Shown: positions 32,088 to 43,047 of the stretch, in pieces | How positions within the stretch are numbered: the stretch's first letter is position 1 | How the letters are laid out: each line of letters starts with the position of its first letter | Origin: Rhypophila decipiens | Lineage: Eukaryota > Ascomycota > Sordariomycetes > Sordariales > Naviculisporaceae | DNA length: 64,000 bases | Reading direction: 5' to 3' | Assembly: GCA_033297075.1 (NCBI GenBank) | Contig: MU858068.1 | Span: forward strand, 1 to 64,000 | Translations under genes and position numbers: made by a program | The notes under the pieces: generated by a model | Told to the model about the DNA's origin: nothing | The model's input: only the letters and a program-made list of their open reading frames with translations | Databases searched by the model: none

Positions 32088-33011
32088 ATGCGTCGCAGCC
32101 TCTTCACTCTCGCCACGGCGGCGGGTGCTGCTGTAGAAGCTTGCAACGATTACTCATCCCGGACCAGCACCTGCGTTGTCGAGTCGCAGCGTATCGGGGG
32201 CACCAGCTACAAGGTGCAATGGTACCTGCCCAACGACACACCTGCGGCATTGATACTGGTTCAGCACGGATTCGCTCGCAACTGCGGCACGCTTTTGAAC
32301 ACCAGCAAGGCCATAGCCGAGAAGGGCATCATGGTGTTTTGCGTCGAGGCTGATATGACAGCTGGCAACCCAACTTTGGGAGACCGCCTCGGCGACGTGC
32401 TGAGTGAACGCACTCTGACACCGCCAGGTGGTCGTGCCCTTCCCATCAACTATATCCTGGGTGGCCACTCAGCCGGAGGTCACTTTGCGTCGGTCGTAGG
32501 CGCCCGGCTCGTGACCAAGGGCTATCCCGACCTAAAGGGCGCAATCCTGTTTGACGGTGTGGCAAGTGACGGCTTCACGGCCAACCTCCAAGCCATCTCA
32601 GCCAGCGGCAGCCGCCCAGTTCTGCAGATCTCTGCGCGCCCAAGCCTCACCAACCTCTTCAACAACGCCTTTGAAGCACTCGCCTCTCTAGGTGCCGACT
32701 TTGTTGGTATCCAGTTGGTGTGGACCAGGTACGCCTTGGGCGTTGCTCCCACAGGCGGCAGCTGCCATATCGATGCCGAAGGAGAGAACACCGATATCAT
32801 CGGCATCATCGGTGCTGGTTGTACCCCTGACGACACTCAAGTTGACCGACTCCGCGAGTTCGGCGCTACTTGGGCTAGGGACCTTGCCACCGGTATTCGT
32901 ACGGCCACCCACTGGTGTGCCGACGCCCGCAACTTGGATACTTGTGGAAGGGAAATCAAAAGACTTGTCGACAGGACGTTGCCCCTAGCGGCACTCGTTC
33001 GGAACTCCTAG
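32088..33011 (+). CDS. Secreted alpha/beta hydrolase
   Basis: This is a single exon of 307 residues from the ATG at 32088 ('MRRSLFTLATAAGAAVEA', a signal peptide of about 18 residues). The frame is open upstream but that lead has no signal character. The nucleophile elbow is 'GGHSAGG' with Ser128, preceded by 'ALILVQHGF' (oxyanion strand, H60-G61). A candidate catalytic His is H227 in 'GGSCHIDAEG', and the Asp could be D160s-D204 and is not fixed. Cysteines at 19/29, 66/85, 226/245 and 277/286 could pair, fitting an extracellular enzyme. The fold suggests an esterase or lipase of the chlorophyllase/dienelactone hydrolase-like group; the substrate is unknown. It is followed, in the same direction, by a beta-lactamase-like enzyme gene. 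Confidence 0.85.
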   Translation: MRRSLFTLATAAGAAVEACNDYSSRTSTCVVESQRIGGTSYKVQWYLPNDTPAALILVQHGFARNCGTLLNTSKAIAEKGIMVFCVEADMTAGNPTLGDRLGDVLSERTLTPPGGRALPINYILGGHSAGGHFASVVGARLVTKGYPDLKGAILFDGVASDGFTANLQAISASGSRPVLQISARPSLTNLFNNAFEALASLGADFVGIQLVWTRYALGVAPTGGSCHIDAEGENTDIIGIIGAGCTPDDTQVDRLREFGATWARDLATGIRTATHWCADARNLDTCGREIKRLVDRTLPLAALVRNS

Positions 33012-33661
33012 TTTGTGTCCCCCACACGTCTTCACTGCATATACCCAACTCCGGTACAGTTTGGAAATCTTGGTGGAATTATGGACGGCCAAGACAGACG
33101 AGGTTGGGTCATATATAATTCCTTCAGTTGTTCCTTGGGCTGAGTACGTGGTAGTCAACAACGATATGGTCCTTGATAGTTCACCCACGTGTTGTTCTGG
33201 ATAGGCATATGGATCGCATAGAGCGGAGTGCGTAGAAAAAGTGAATAGGCCCGAAGCAGCCGAAAACGTCAGGAATGTGAATGTCGTTTTTGTCAGCGGC
33301 GGCTCGTGTTCCATGGGTAATACGATTTTGCATTGAGAACTACCCCAGTCTCGGTTTCAAGGTCCACTAGTATGCAGCTTACGGATGTCAGAGTAGCATA
33401 AGGATTGCCTTCGTCAGCTAGTTAAGTCCTGTTTGGTGAGAATAAACGCCGAACCATCGGAACCAGTGTGAGGCCAAGCTTCCTAGGCCCCGTCTTATTG
33501 TTTGTATTAATAAGGGCGGAATCTCCCTGTTCTGGCTCGTCTTTTAATTCTCAATCAAGCTGTGCTTTCATTGAACTGGAGCCGTGGATAGGACTCTGCG
33601 ATCCAACATCTTACCATACCTTGGTCAACAAAGATCGTCTTTCTAGTATAGACAATCAACA
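33012..33661. other. Intergenic between hydrolase and beta-lactamase-like genes
   Basis: A 650-base spacer between two co-oriented genes. It should contain the 3' UTR of the first and the promoter of the second. No further gene seen. Confidence 0.6.
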
Positions 33662-34951
33662 ATGGCGGCCGAGAAGATCGACAAGTTGTATGAGACCGCC
33701 ATTGCGGACCTGTTGCTCCCTGGCGTCTCTCTCATTGCTGGGGATAAAAACGGTAAACTCACCCATTTGACAAGCTAGCGTGGTTACATGTAACAGCTGA
33801 CCATATAACATTTCACAGGCAATATTCTCTACTCCAAGTCTTTTGGCAAGGCAAGCCAGCGCCCGGGTCGTCAAGACGAGCCATTCACGGCAGAATCCAC
33901 CATTGCTGCCATTGCCTCAATGAGCAAACTTATGACTGCAGTCGCTGTTCTCAAAGGTGTCGAGCTGGGGAAGCTTGACCTGGACGTGAATATGCGGCCA
34001 GTCCTCCCCGGAATGGGCCAACGCGGCATCCTCACCGGCTTCGATGATCAAAAGAATGTCGGAGTGATCCAAAGCCTCGCTGCTGATACGCCCATCACTC
34101 TCCGAATGCTCCTATCCTGCACCTCGGGTATCGAGTACGACTTCATGAACCCAGACTTGGAGAAGTGGCGGGCTTCGCGAAACGAAATCCCCTGGTCTGG
34201 TCCGACAGTGGAGGACAAGTCGGCTGGTCTGCTGACGTCGGTTCCTGGGACGAGGTTTGCCTACAGCGGGGGCGCCGACTGGGCAGGAAAGGCCATCGAG
34301 ACTGTTTTCTCCACGACGCTGGAAGACTTTATGCACCGACATATCTGGAAGCCGCTTGGTATCGAGAATCATGTCGCCTTCTGGCCGGAGAAGAGACCGG
34401 ATATGAAGGACCGCATCGCCACATTCAGTACGCTCACCGAGCTCGGCGAGCCGCCGGTCAAGGACGAGCCCGACTTCGATATCCGTTTTGGCGGGACAGA
34501 CTGTCTAGGATCTGGTGGCATCTTCTCCACCGCCAAAGCATACTACACCTTCCTCTCGGCCCTGTTTCGCAGGGATGAGAGACTCTTGACGGAGTCTTCG
34601 TACACGGAGCTCTTCCGGCCACAGCTTGACGAAAAGCTTGAGCAGTCTTTCAACGACTACCTTGTGCAGTCGCCGGCTCATACTCAGTTCCTCGGCATGG
34701 CTGTCCCGGCCAATGTGCGCAAGACATGGAGCTTCGCCGGCATGGTTTGCCTGGACGCAGAACCAGGCCGGTTTGAGAAGGGGACCATCCTGTGGGGTGG
34801 CGTTCCCTGCTGCACCTGGTTCATGGACTTTGAAGGTGGCGTGTGTGGAACTGCTGTTTGTCAAGTCCTCCCCCCTATGCACCCAGTCATTGTTGGTGGC
34901 CTCCATGCCAAGTTCCAGCGTCATGTGCTGGAGATTACCAGAGACAGTTGA
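33662..34951 (+). CDS. Serine beta-lactamase-like hydrolase or transesterase
   Basis: There are two exons, 33662-33752 and 33819-34951, with a GT-AG intron; the protein is 407 residues. The SxxK catalytic motif is S64-M-S-K67 ('AIASMSKLM'), where Ser is the nucleophile and Lys its base. 'YSGG' near residues 178-181 is the likely Tyr motif, and 'LWGGVPCCTWF' lies where the KTG/WGG box of family members sits. No signal peptide is seen, so it is probably intracellular. Fungal relatives are esterases and acyltransferases of the class C beta-lactamase/EstB/LovD group, not antibiotic resistance enzymes. The substrate cannot be predicted. No polyketide synthase or NRPS lies in the window to suggest a pathway. 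Confidence 0.88.
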
Positions 34952-36235
34952 AAGTCTTTGTGTACAATTATAAAGTTCGTGGCGTCAGCATCATGCGGTG
35001 ACCATAAAACTTACCATGAATAAAGTTTCCATGATCAAAAAAGATGGGACACCTGTCCACGGTCCCATTAGGGCACAGAATTAGGGCACATCAAGGTTGA
35101 AAAGTCAGGTAGATTTACCTATATTAATTTCGACCGTGACCTGACGGTGACGAACAGACACAGACACATCTGCCCTTGTTTCTAAAACCCAAAGATATTC
35201 ATCTCCTTGGCCCCAAGACACTCTGAAGATGCAGCCCGCGTTCCATTACATACGGGCGGCCGTTCTCTTGCTGGCCGTTCTTCTCGTCGTCACTCATGCC
35301 CGGCCCTTCTCTTCATCCACCCATGGAAGGCCCGCGCTTCTGCCTCAGTCCTCTCCTCGGGGGCCTTACAACACTACTCTCCTCATAATTGATCTGGGAT
35401 GATGGCTACTGGTATATGATATGGATCATCGAGGACGTTCCGCCCGCCGACAACTCTTAGCGGCTGTGTCGTATTTCACCGGCGGCAACACGGATTCCCA
35501 AATGGTAAAAGCACAACTTGAATTACCTGGGTCGTCCAGGCAGATTTGAACTCTAGCATGCTATATATTACCCAAATACGAATGGAATTGGAACTAAAGT
35601 TGTAAAGGGTCATTTTCACATAGGACAATGTAGTTGGCCGTTGTCAAGCTGAGCAATGAGCAGAGAACTCCCCTCTCTAAAAATCTTGAGTTCAATGACA
35701 CGCAAGAAATGAATCCAGTACCTGCAATACAGCAATCACCTCATGGTACCTTCAGGTACCCGGCCTGGAGCCTGGAAATCCCGTCCCGCATTGAATTGAG
35801 CGACTTCAAGGTTACCTGGCCATACAGCTGAGCCACACTTGTCTGGAGCCGGGCCGGGCAGCCCGGGCCGGGAGAAGCGCCCACTCCCGTCAGCGTCTCC
35901 ACTCCAGGTCTGGTGGGGGTTTGCTAAGGCTGCCACGTGCCTGCCCAGGGAACGATCGCTTATCTTGACGTTCCAGGGTTCTTATCTTTGTCTGGTCCCG
36001 CGGATGAAATCGACTAACAGAACTCCGTAACGGAAGTGACATCAGAAAGAACTTGACATCCCCGCATAATGTCCATCGTTCATATTGTTTGCTATTTTTG
36101 CTGTATTCAACAATAACATAAGGTATCCTATCTGGTGAACCCACGCACGAAAACAACCGTACTCGTCGTCAGTGTTTGGCAGTACTAGGCACCATCCGAC
36201 ATCGCCGCTCCAAATGCGCCAATATCGCTCTGGCC
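34952..36235. other. Intergenic, about 1.3 kb
   Basis: No gene recognised. A GC-rich imperfect palindrome of GCCCGGGC-type units is present at about 35848-35876. The right end is the promoter of the Zn2Cys6 gene. Confidence 0.5.
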
Positions 36236-37937
36236 ATGACCACGCGATCTCGGCAGGGCTGTGACGAGTGTCGGCGGAGACGGAGAAAGTGCGACGAGCA
36301 GAAACCATGCTGCGGGCAGTGTTCGTCCTTTAACAGGACATGCAAGTACACCCTGAGGGTTGTCTCTGTCCGGACACCCCAACATGAGCCTCGGCGAGAC
36401 CAAGGCAGTCAACACAAAACGAACCCAGAGCGCAACTGGAACCAGGACCGACCCGACGCCACAGATGTGAATGGCGTGATGGCCATCTCGCCTCCACATA
36501 CGCTTCCGAATGGCATTCCCCTCTCGTCACGATACCAGAGGCTGCTTCACCACTTCACTCAAGATATCCTCGCCTCCTTGTCCTGCCATCCTCTGGTACA
36601 CCGCGACCTCCGCCAAGGCCTCCTTCCCGCAACCCTCGAGTCGCCACAGCTCATGTCAGCTTGCTTGGCCTTGTCGGCAGCAGGCTTCTTATCTCGAGGC
36701 GTTACCTCTCTAGATGGTGTCGACATTGCAAAGGTTCTCGGGCATTTGCAGTCTTCGGGGCTGGGATTGCTCCGAACCGCTTTACAAGCCACGACAGGAA
36801 GACGCCGCCAAGAGATGAACGAAACATTGCTAGCGACCTGTCTCATCTGGTGCCTGACCGATGTCTTCACCTACAACCGGTCCTATACCGAGGGGAAAGC
36901 CACATCCTCATGGCGAATTCATCTTCAGGGAATCCAAGCACTGTTGGACTCTAACGACGAGGCGGATCAGTCAGACGATACAGCCACTCTGATGACCAAA
37001 ACCTCTCGAGACTCGGAGCGTGGGAGCAATATGCACATGGCCATGAGGCATCTCCATCAGCTCTATCTGTCCCTGCAGACCTTGCCATACATCCCTCAGG
37101 CTTCAGCCCTAGAGAGAAAAGCTACTAGTATAACTGATGGGACCAAAACCAGACTCAAGCCCCTCGGTTTCAATTTAGTCCCCAGCACCGGTCCGGCCAT
37201 CGACGGCTTCCTCGGGTACAGCGACGAGCTGCTCTACATGCTCCACCAGATCAACCAGCTGGCAAGGGCAAAGCACCCGCCTCCAGAGGGCCACAAATCT
37301 CCATGGAGCCATCCAGATGCCGACATCCTCTTGGGCAAAGTGAAGGGCATGATCATCCGTGACTCCAAGGCAACGCCCCCAGTCACGCTCTCGTCCAACA
37401 CCACACCCGCGCCTTCACACACCAGCTCTCAGCTGCAAGAATATGCCCTTTGCCACCGAATCTTCCAACAGGCGACCCTAATCCAGCTGTACCGACAGCT
37501 TTACCACCTCCCCTCGTCTTCCCCAGAGATCCAGTCCGCCTTTGCTCAGATGGTCTTGCTTTTTTCTCAGATGGAAGCTACCGGAAACTCGGCGGCTGAA
37601 CCGTGTCATACATGGGTGGCCATGGCCATGCCGCTGTTCACTCTGGGCTGTGAGGCTGTCAGCCAGGACCAGAGAAGCTTTGTTTTGGCCAAAGTAGCCG
37701 GCTTGGAAGAGTGCATCCGCTCATCTCACGTCCAGACGATCCGCCAGGCCCTGAGGGACGTATGGGATCTACGCCTCAAAATGGCCGACGACGAGGGCAA
37801 CTTGTGTGCGGGCGACCTGCTCGGTGAGTCCTTTCACTCGGTTTCCATTTCCATAACTTCGTGTGACGTGATTGGGAATGCTAACAAGGTGGTTTGAAAT
37901 AACAGAAAAATTGGACTATAACATTATTCTATTCTAG
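36236..37937 (+). CDS. Zn2Cys6 transcription factor
   Basis: There are two exons, 36236-37823 and 37906-37937; the short last exon adds a tail 'EKLDYNIILF', which matches how related regulators end. The total is 539 residues. The binuclear zinc cluster is at the N-terminus with C9, C12, C19, C26, C29 and C36 and the basic stretch 'RRRRRK' between them, so it binds DNA as fungal GAL4-type proteins do. The region about 95-530 is a fungal-specific regulatory domain with helices ('LMSACLALSAAGFLSRG', 'LLATCLIWCLTDVFTYN'). An upstream in-frame ATG at 36176 would add 20 residues; the chosen start gives the usual short lead. It converges with the ureohydrolase gene, 206 bases away stop to stop. Its targets are unknown. 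Confidence 0.9.
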
Positions 37938-38143
37938 GAGTGGCTCTGACTCTCATAAGTAGCATCCTCCCCGGGGCAACCAGCATTGCACATATACCAG
38001 ATTCCGACCCGAAATAAGGAATGTCCGTTGAATCATAAGTCATCATGGTGATGGTAACATCACTCTACATGCTCCAACATGGGTATCTTTATCGTCTTTG
38101 TGATATCATCAAGAAATCACCCAAACCATCCACGGCATCCAGC

Positions 38144-39533
38144 TCAGAGATCACGTCTGCCATCGCTATCGATGGTCTTGCTGAGGGGACCCTTCTTGAC
38201 CATCAAGCTCATGACCTCGTACAAGACATCTGCCGCAGCCATGGTGGTGTGCTCGGCATTGGTATCATACGCCGGCTGTAACAGGAAATCCCGAAGTGTC
38301 AGTACAATACAAATCAAACGCACAGACAAAGGCGGACACTCAAAAAGGAAACGAAAAGCAAGTCTTGCCCTCCAAGGGTGACGATGACATTGACGCCCTG
38401 TCGTGCCACACAAAGACCAGCAGATAAAACACAAAGACAAGGAAAATAGACAGACGTACAGCTACCTCGACGATATCGGCCGCAATCAGGTTGACGCCCT
38501 CGAGACCGCGGATGATGGTGCGGAGCTCTCTGGTCGACCAGCCACCCGTCTCGGGCGTTCCCGTGGCCGGGGCAAAGGCCGGGTCGAGCGTGTCGATGTC
38601 GATGCTCAGATAGACGGGGTTCTTGGTGCCCACTCTGTTTCGGATCTTCTTGATGATGCCCTCGGTGCCGATGGTGTCGATCTCGCGAGCCTCGACAATC
38701 TCGAAGCCGCAGTATCCGTCGTTCTCGTAGTCGCTGGGGCCGGACAGGGTGGTGCGGATGCCGGCGTGGATGTTGGTGTCGTTCTTGAGGAGGCCCTCCA
38801 TGGCGGCGTGGTAAAAGTAGGTGCCATGGTTGACCGAGGCCACGTCGGATGGCGCGCCGCCGAACACCTTGGGCTTCCATGTGTCGAGATGGCTGTCAAA
38901 GTGGATGACAGTCACGGGGCCATAGGCGCGGTTGATGGACCGGAGCAGCGGCAGGGTGATGGTGTGGTCACCGCCCAGGGTGATGACTCTGGGCAGCGTC
39001 TTGCCCTTGAGGGGACCCCTGACGGCCGGGCCAGGCTCATCGGCATCGGTGGCCGGCTCCCGAGAGAGGATGCGGAAGTGGCCTTCCTCGATCTGACGGA
39101 GGGCATAAGTGTTGTCATAGGACGTGACGGGAATATCGCCGCAGTCGAGCACAGTGGCCCAGCTGTTGAAAGGGTTGGTGTCGAGGGGCACGTTGTATCC
39201 TCCGTAGAGGTTGAGACGGCGTGAGCCCTGACGGATGCCCGAAGGACCGAAGCGAGCACCGGGGCGGTACGAGGTGCCCGTGTCAAAGGGGGCACCGATG
39301 AAGGCGATGTCGTAGTTGACATCCCTCTTTTGCAGGCAGGGCTCATATGGGAGACGGCCAAAAGTGGAGATGCCAGAGAAGACGGAATCGGCCTGGGTGC
39401 CGCCATCGCCAGGGAGAGTGTTGTACCAGAGCGACTTGTGAGGTCCCGACATGGGCACCTGGTCATCATGGTTGCCATGGGCAGTGGCAACGGATGCCCA
39501 GAGGGCCAGTAAGAGAGACTCGGAATAATGCAT
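38144..39533 (-). CDS. Agmatinase/arginase-type ureohydrolase with signal peptide
   Basis: There are two exons, 39533-38460 and 38275-38144, with a 184-base GT-AG intron; the protein is 401 residues. It hydrolyses a guanidino compound (agmatine, arginine or similar) to urea and an amine. The two-manganese site is complete: H190 ('GGDHTIT'), D213, H215 and D217 ('HFDSHLDTW'), and D312 and D314 ('SIDIDTLDPAF'). 'GAPFDTGTSYRPGARFGP' is typical of the agmatinase branch. Residues 1-19 look like a signal peptide, so it may enter the secretory pathway, as seen in a group of fungal ureohydrolases. The second exon supplies the conserved 'PAYDTNAEHT' ending. If the intron is retained, the frame instead runs into a hydrophobic tail. 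A pyrimidine-rich triplet repeat lies just upstream of the ATG. Confidence 0.92.
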
Positions 39534-40538
39534 AATGAACTGAGAAGGGATGCTGGGAGGAATGAGGAGGAGGAGGAGGAGGAGGAGGAGGAGGAGGAGG
39601 AGGATGGTGATGATTCAGAAGATCAATACGTGCCCAAAAGAGACTTCAACACTCTTATACATGTCGTCCTCAAGCTCCTCACCGACCTCAAGGTGCTTAC
39701 ATCACCGACCGCTCCGTGAGATATCGATTGCTTCCGATATCAACATCATCATAATCAGGCGCGTAATTGGCCAGATCGGGCCTAGCTCAGCACTGTGAAG
39801 CTCCCCGCGCTTCTCATGCACCATGATGCGCTGAGTGCCGGAGAAATCCCCACCCTCAACGGCGGTATCGCCGCATCGCCGTCTTATCGGTGGCTATCTG
39901 GCCAGATGCGGCTAGCGCACACATGAGGGGATTCACGACAACCCCTCTGCCGGGACCACACCTCTCCAGCTTTCCCCCACGTCGAGGTGGCTAACTTTCC
40001 CAAAACGTCTTGATAGCCACTCTGTTGCGAATGGCATCACTTGATCGCACATTATCTCCGTGGCCCGCATGAGCTAAACATGCAACGATTGAGACGGTTC
40101 TCTGCAGCTTGCAATTCGACAATGTCAAAAGGTTAGGTTGCAAAATGACCATGCAGAAGTGGTTTGCAGCATGTGAATCAACGACATTTGTCACAGATTT
40201 TGTCTGTTTCCCCCCAGCTCCGAAAACGGCCGGCCAACTCCACTAACGGCCGTAAGCAGACTTAGCATACAAAACTGTTAGTGCAAGGGCAACCCTTGTT
40301 CTTGTCATGGTGACAAGGGCTTCATGGCGAAATATCTTCACACTCTGCGACGACGTTCCAGATGGGCAAAGGCCTTGGCGCCCATAAAGCCCCTCTAAAG
40401 GCAAACATCTTTTCGTCGTTTCCATGTCTTTATAATCCCTAGAAAGTTGACTGCAAGTTGGCGTCAACAGACAACAAAGCCCCCTTTTCCCTCTTCCCAT
40501 TTTTGTTATCCCTTTTTGGAGCACAGGAAAGAGACAAC
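39534..40538. other. Divergent promoter region, ureohydrolase and MATE genes
   Basis: One kilobase separates the two start codons. It holds a GAG/CTC triplet repeat at 39564-39603 and no additional gene that I can support. Confidence 0.6.
39564..39603. repeat. (GAG/CTC)n microsatellite
   Basis: About thirteen AGG triplets in a row lie 31-70 bases upstream of the ureohydrolase ATG. On the gene's sense strand this is a pure (CCT)n pyrimidine tract in the presumed 5' UTR or core promoter, a common fungal promoter feature and a place of length polymorphism. Confidence 0.9.
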
Positions 40539-42101
40539 ATGCGCAACTCGAACGACACGGAGCAGCAATGCTCCCCATACCATGATGAAGAGGAGACTTG
40601 CGACGAAACCTCGCCTCTTCTCCGATCCACAGATGCTCGTCCGCGGCGGAGTGAATATGTGCTCTGGCTGGACGAGATGTGGTTCCTCACCAAGGCTGCT
40701 GTACCCGTCATCCTGGCCTACATCCTCCAAAACAGCCTGCAGACCGCCTCGGTCCTCATAGTTGGTCGACTTCTCTCTTCGGAAGCGCTGGCAGTCGCCG
40801 CCTTCTCTTACATGTTCGCCATGGCAACGGCGTGGCTCATTGCGCTGGGAGGCACGTCTGCCCTTGACACTCTTGCCTCGAGCAGTTTCACCCTCTCGGC
40901 AGCAAAGGGCAACTCGGCCGCCTCGGGCCGGTCCAATCTCGGCGTATTGCTCCAGCGCGGCATCGTCGTCCTCAGCGGCTTCTACCTTGTCGTTGCCATC
41001 ATCTGGGTCTTTTTCTCAGAAGGTCTTTTCCGCCTGCTTCACCAACCCGAGGCAATCTCTGTCGGAAGCGCACGCTTCCTCGCTCTTCTGGCACCGGGCG
41101 GGCTCGGATACGTCTGGTTCGAGTGCATGAAGAAGTTTCTGCAAGCCCAGGGCTTGTACCGGGCCGGCACTTATGTGCTGCTCATCACGGCGCCCATCAA
41201 TGTCGTCTTGAACTACACCTTTGTCAAGACACTGGGTTTCGGACTCATGGGAGCACCAGTGGCGACGGGCATTTCGTACTGGCTCAGCTTCTGCCTACTC
41301 GTGGGCTATTATGCCTTTTTCGTCCACGGAAAGGCCCAAGACGGAGAGGAAGAGTGCTGGACTGGTCTGCATCCCCGCCGTGCTTGCACCAACATGGCCC
41401 CCTTTGCTAAACTGGCCTTCCTGGGCGTCATCCACGTCGGCACAGAGTGGTGGGCCTTTGAGATTGTTGCGCTGGCTGCTGGCAGACTCGGCACCCTCCC
41501 CTTGGCGGCACAGTCGGTGGTCATGACGGCCGATCAGATCATCAACACCATTCCCTTTGGATTGGGAGTGGCCGAGTCAGCTCGTTTAGGCAACATGCTC
41601 GGTGCTGGACGTCCCATGGCGGCTAGACGGTCTGCGCATTCCGCTGCCCTTCTCTCGATCCTCTTTGGGTCCATCATTTCCATCACTCTCCTGGCAACTC
41701 GGCACAAGGTGGGCGGGCTCTTCAACAGCGACGAGCGCGTCATCTCGCTTGTTGCTGAGATTATGCCATATGTTGCCTTGTTCCAGATTGCCGATGGCCT
41801 GAACGGCAGTTGTGGCGGAGCTCTACGTGGAATGGGACGTCAATGGGTGGGAGCGCTTGTGAATTGCGTGAGCTACTACGCTGGCGCGCTCCCCGGTGGT
41901 ATCTGGCTTGCTTTCCAGGGAGGATGGGGCTTGGCTGGGCTGTGGATGGGACAGTGCGTTGCTCTCTCGCTCGTGGGCATCTTGGAGTGGATTGTGGTTG
42001 CGCAGAGCAACTGGGAGGAAGAGGTACACAAAGCTGCGGCAAGGTTAGAAGAGGACCAGCAAGATGCAGATGCCGGTCTTGCTGCTCCCTTGTGTCATTA
42101 G
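40539..42101 (+). CDS. MATE-family efflux transporter
   Basis: This is a single exon of 520 residues from the ATG at 40539; the frame is open upstream only from a TTG codon. MATE proteins export organic cations, drugs or metabolites in exchange for H+ or Na+. After an acidic N-terminus ('ETSPLLRSTD') come about twelve membrane segments in two halves. Helix 1 has 'AVPVILAYILQNSLQTASVLIVGRL', and 'GGTSALDTLASSSF' gives the family's first-half signature ('ALDTL'). 'GLGVAESARLGNMLGAGRP' matches the second-half signature. 'LLRS' recalls a dileucine vacuolar sorting motif, so vacuole membrane is possible. The substrate is unknown. Confidence 0.94.
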   Translation: MRNSNDTEQQCSPYHDEEETCDETSPLLRSTDARPRRSEYVLWLDEMWFLTKAAVPVILAYILQNSLQTASVLIVGRLLSSEALAVAAFSYMFAMATAWLIALGGTSALDTLASSSFTLSAAKGNSAASGRSNLGVLLQRGIVVLSGFYLVVAIIWVFFSEGLFRLLHQPEAISVGSARFLALLAPGGLGYVWFECMKKFLQAQGLYRAGTYVLLITAPINVVLNYTFVKTLGFGLMGAPVATGISYWLSFCLLVGYYAFFVHGKAQDGEEECWTGLHPRRACTNMAPFAKLAFLGVIHVGTEWWAFEIVALAAGRLGTLPLAAQSVVMTADQIINTIPFGLGVAESARLGNMLGAGRPMAARRSAHSAALLSILFGSIISITLLATRHKVGGLFNSDERVISLVAEIMPYVALFQIADGLNGSCGGALRGMGRQWVGALVNCVSYYAGALPGGIWLAFQGGWGLAGLWMGQCVALSLVGILEWIVVAQSNWEEEVHKAAARLEEDQQDADAGLAAPLCH

Positions 42102-43047
42102 ATAGAGCCATAGATGCAGATGATATGCTCGGTCGGGCAGTTGAGTTGCCAGGCCCTGTTTCACGATTATGAATGATGAAAATACCAAGCTTTTCAAGAA
42201 CCATGTCAGTCCCAGTTCTCTCTCTGCCATCCCCGCGCACATGTGACATGTCCGAGCCGAGCAAGGCTGAACGGAATGGAGGCTTCCATCGATTCCCCGG
42301 AAATCGCTACGAGCTAAACCGAACATGAGAAGGGCATCATGAGAGAGATGCCACCTTGATCGTGAAACATCGGAGTGGCAATTCCACACATCCCACCATC
42401 ATCTGCCCATCCAGAAGCTCGGGAAATAACCCGTAGCACTCAAAAATCCTTCCACATGGTTCTGGACCAGCAGTGCGGTTCAGCCTATCTCCATCCAATA
42501 CCCAGCCAGGATATCAGGGCCAACTAACCGTTCTTCGATCCGGACCCACCGTGCCAATACCCGCACTAAGCCCATGAAAGGGCTCCTGCATCATCAAGGA
42601 CCCCCAGTCCGGTGCTGTCATTGGCTTCGCATGGCGGGATTGGACTTGGCAAATCATTACCAGCAGGGGCAACTAATTCCTCTCCAGCACGGCCAGAGAT
42701 AAGGCAATCCTAGCGGTTCCCCCGCGAAGCAAAACACCGTCCCACACTTGATATCACCCCCCTTTCCCTCATTATTCCGAATGTCCCTCCTCAGCGGCGC
42801 AGATAAGCTGATGAGGTTGGGGGACAATTTCGGAACAGTCAATCGATATCAGCAACAGATGTTATAATTGAATTAGTTATAGTAGTAATCCGTAGCAGAT
42901 AACTCTGTGTGTCTTGTATCTGCAGGTGGCTGAATCTCAGTAAGCATGTACATATACTTCATGTCGTCGCCATGGAGGAGCGACGAGAAATGTGAATATC
43001 CAATTTCCACTTCATTCACCCCATAAGCATCCATACAGTTGAGCGTC
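42102..43047. other. Intergenic between MATE and MFS genes
   Basis: The first part is the MATE 3' region and the last part the MFS promoter. No gene seen. Confidence 0.6.

Noticed and set aside
33662..34951. Beta-lactam resistance gene
   Set aside because: Fungal SxxK enzymes of this group are esterases or acyltransferases; nothing shows action on beta-lactams.
36176..36238. Upstream start for the Zn2Cys6 regulator
   Set aside because: It would put 20 extra residues before the usual short N-terminus; the downstream ATG gives the typical position of the zinc cluster.
38403..39224. 273-codon plus-strand ORF opposite the ureohydrolase
   Set aside because: Shadow frame with repetitive Val/Asp/Gly composition and no family character.
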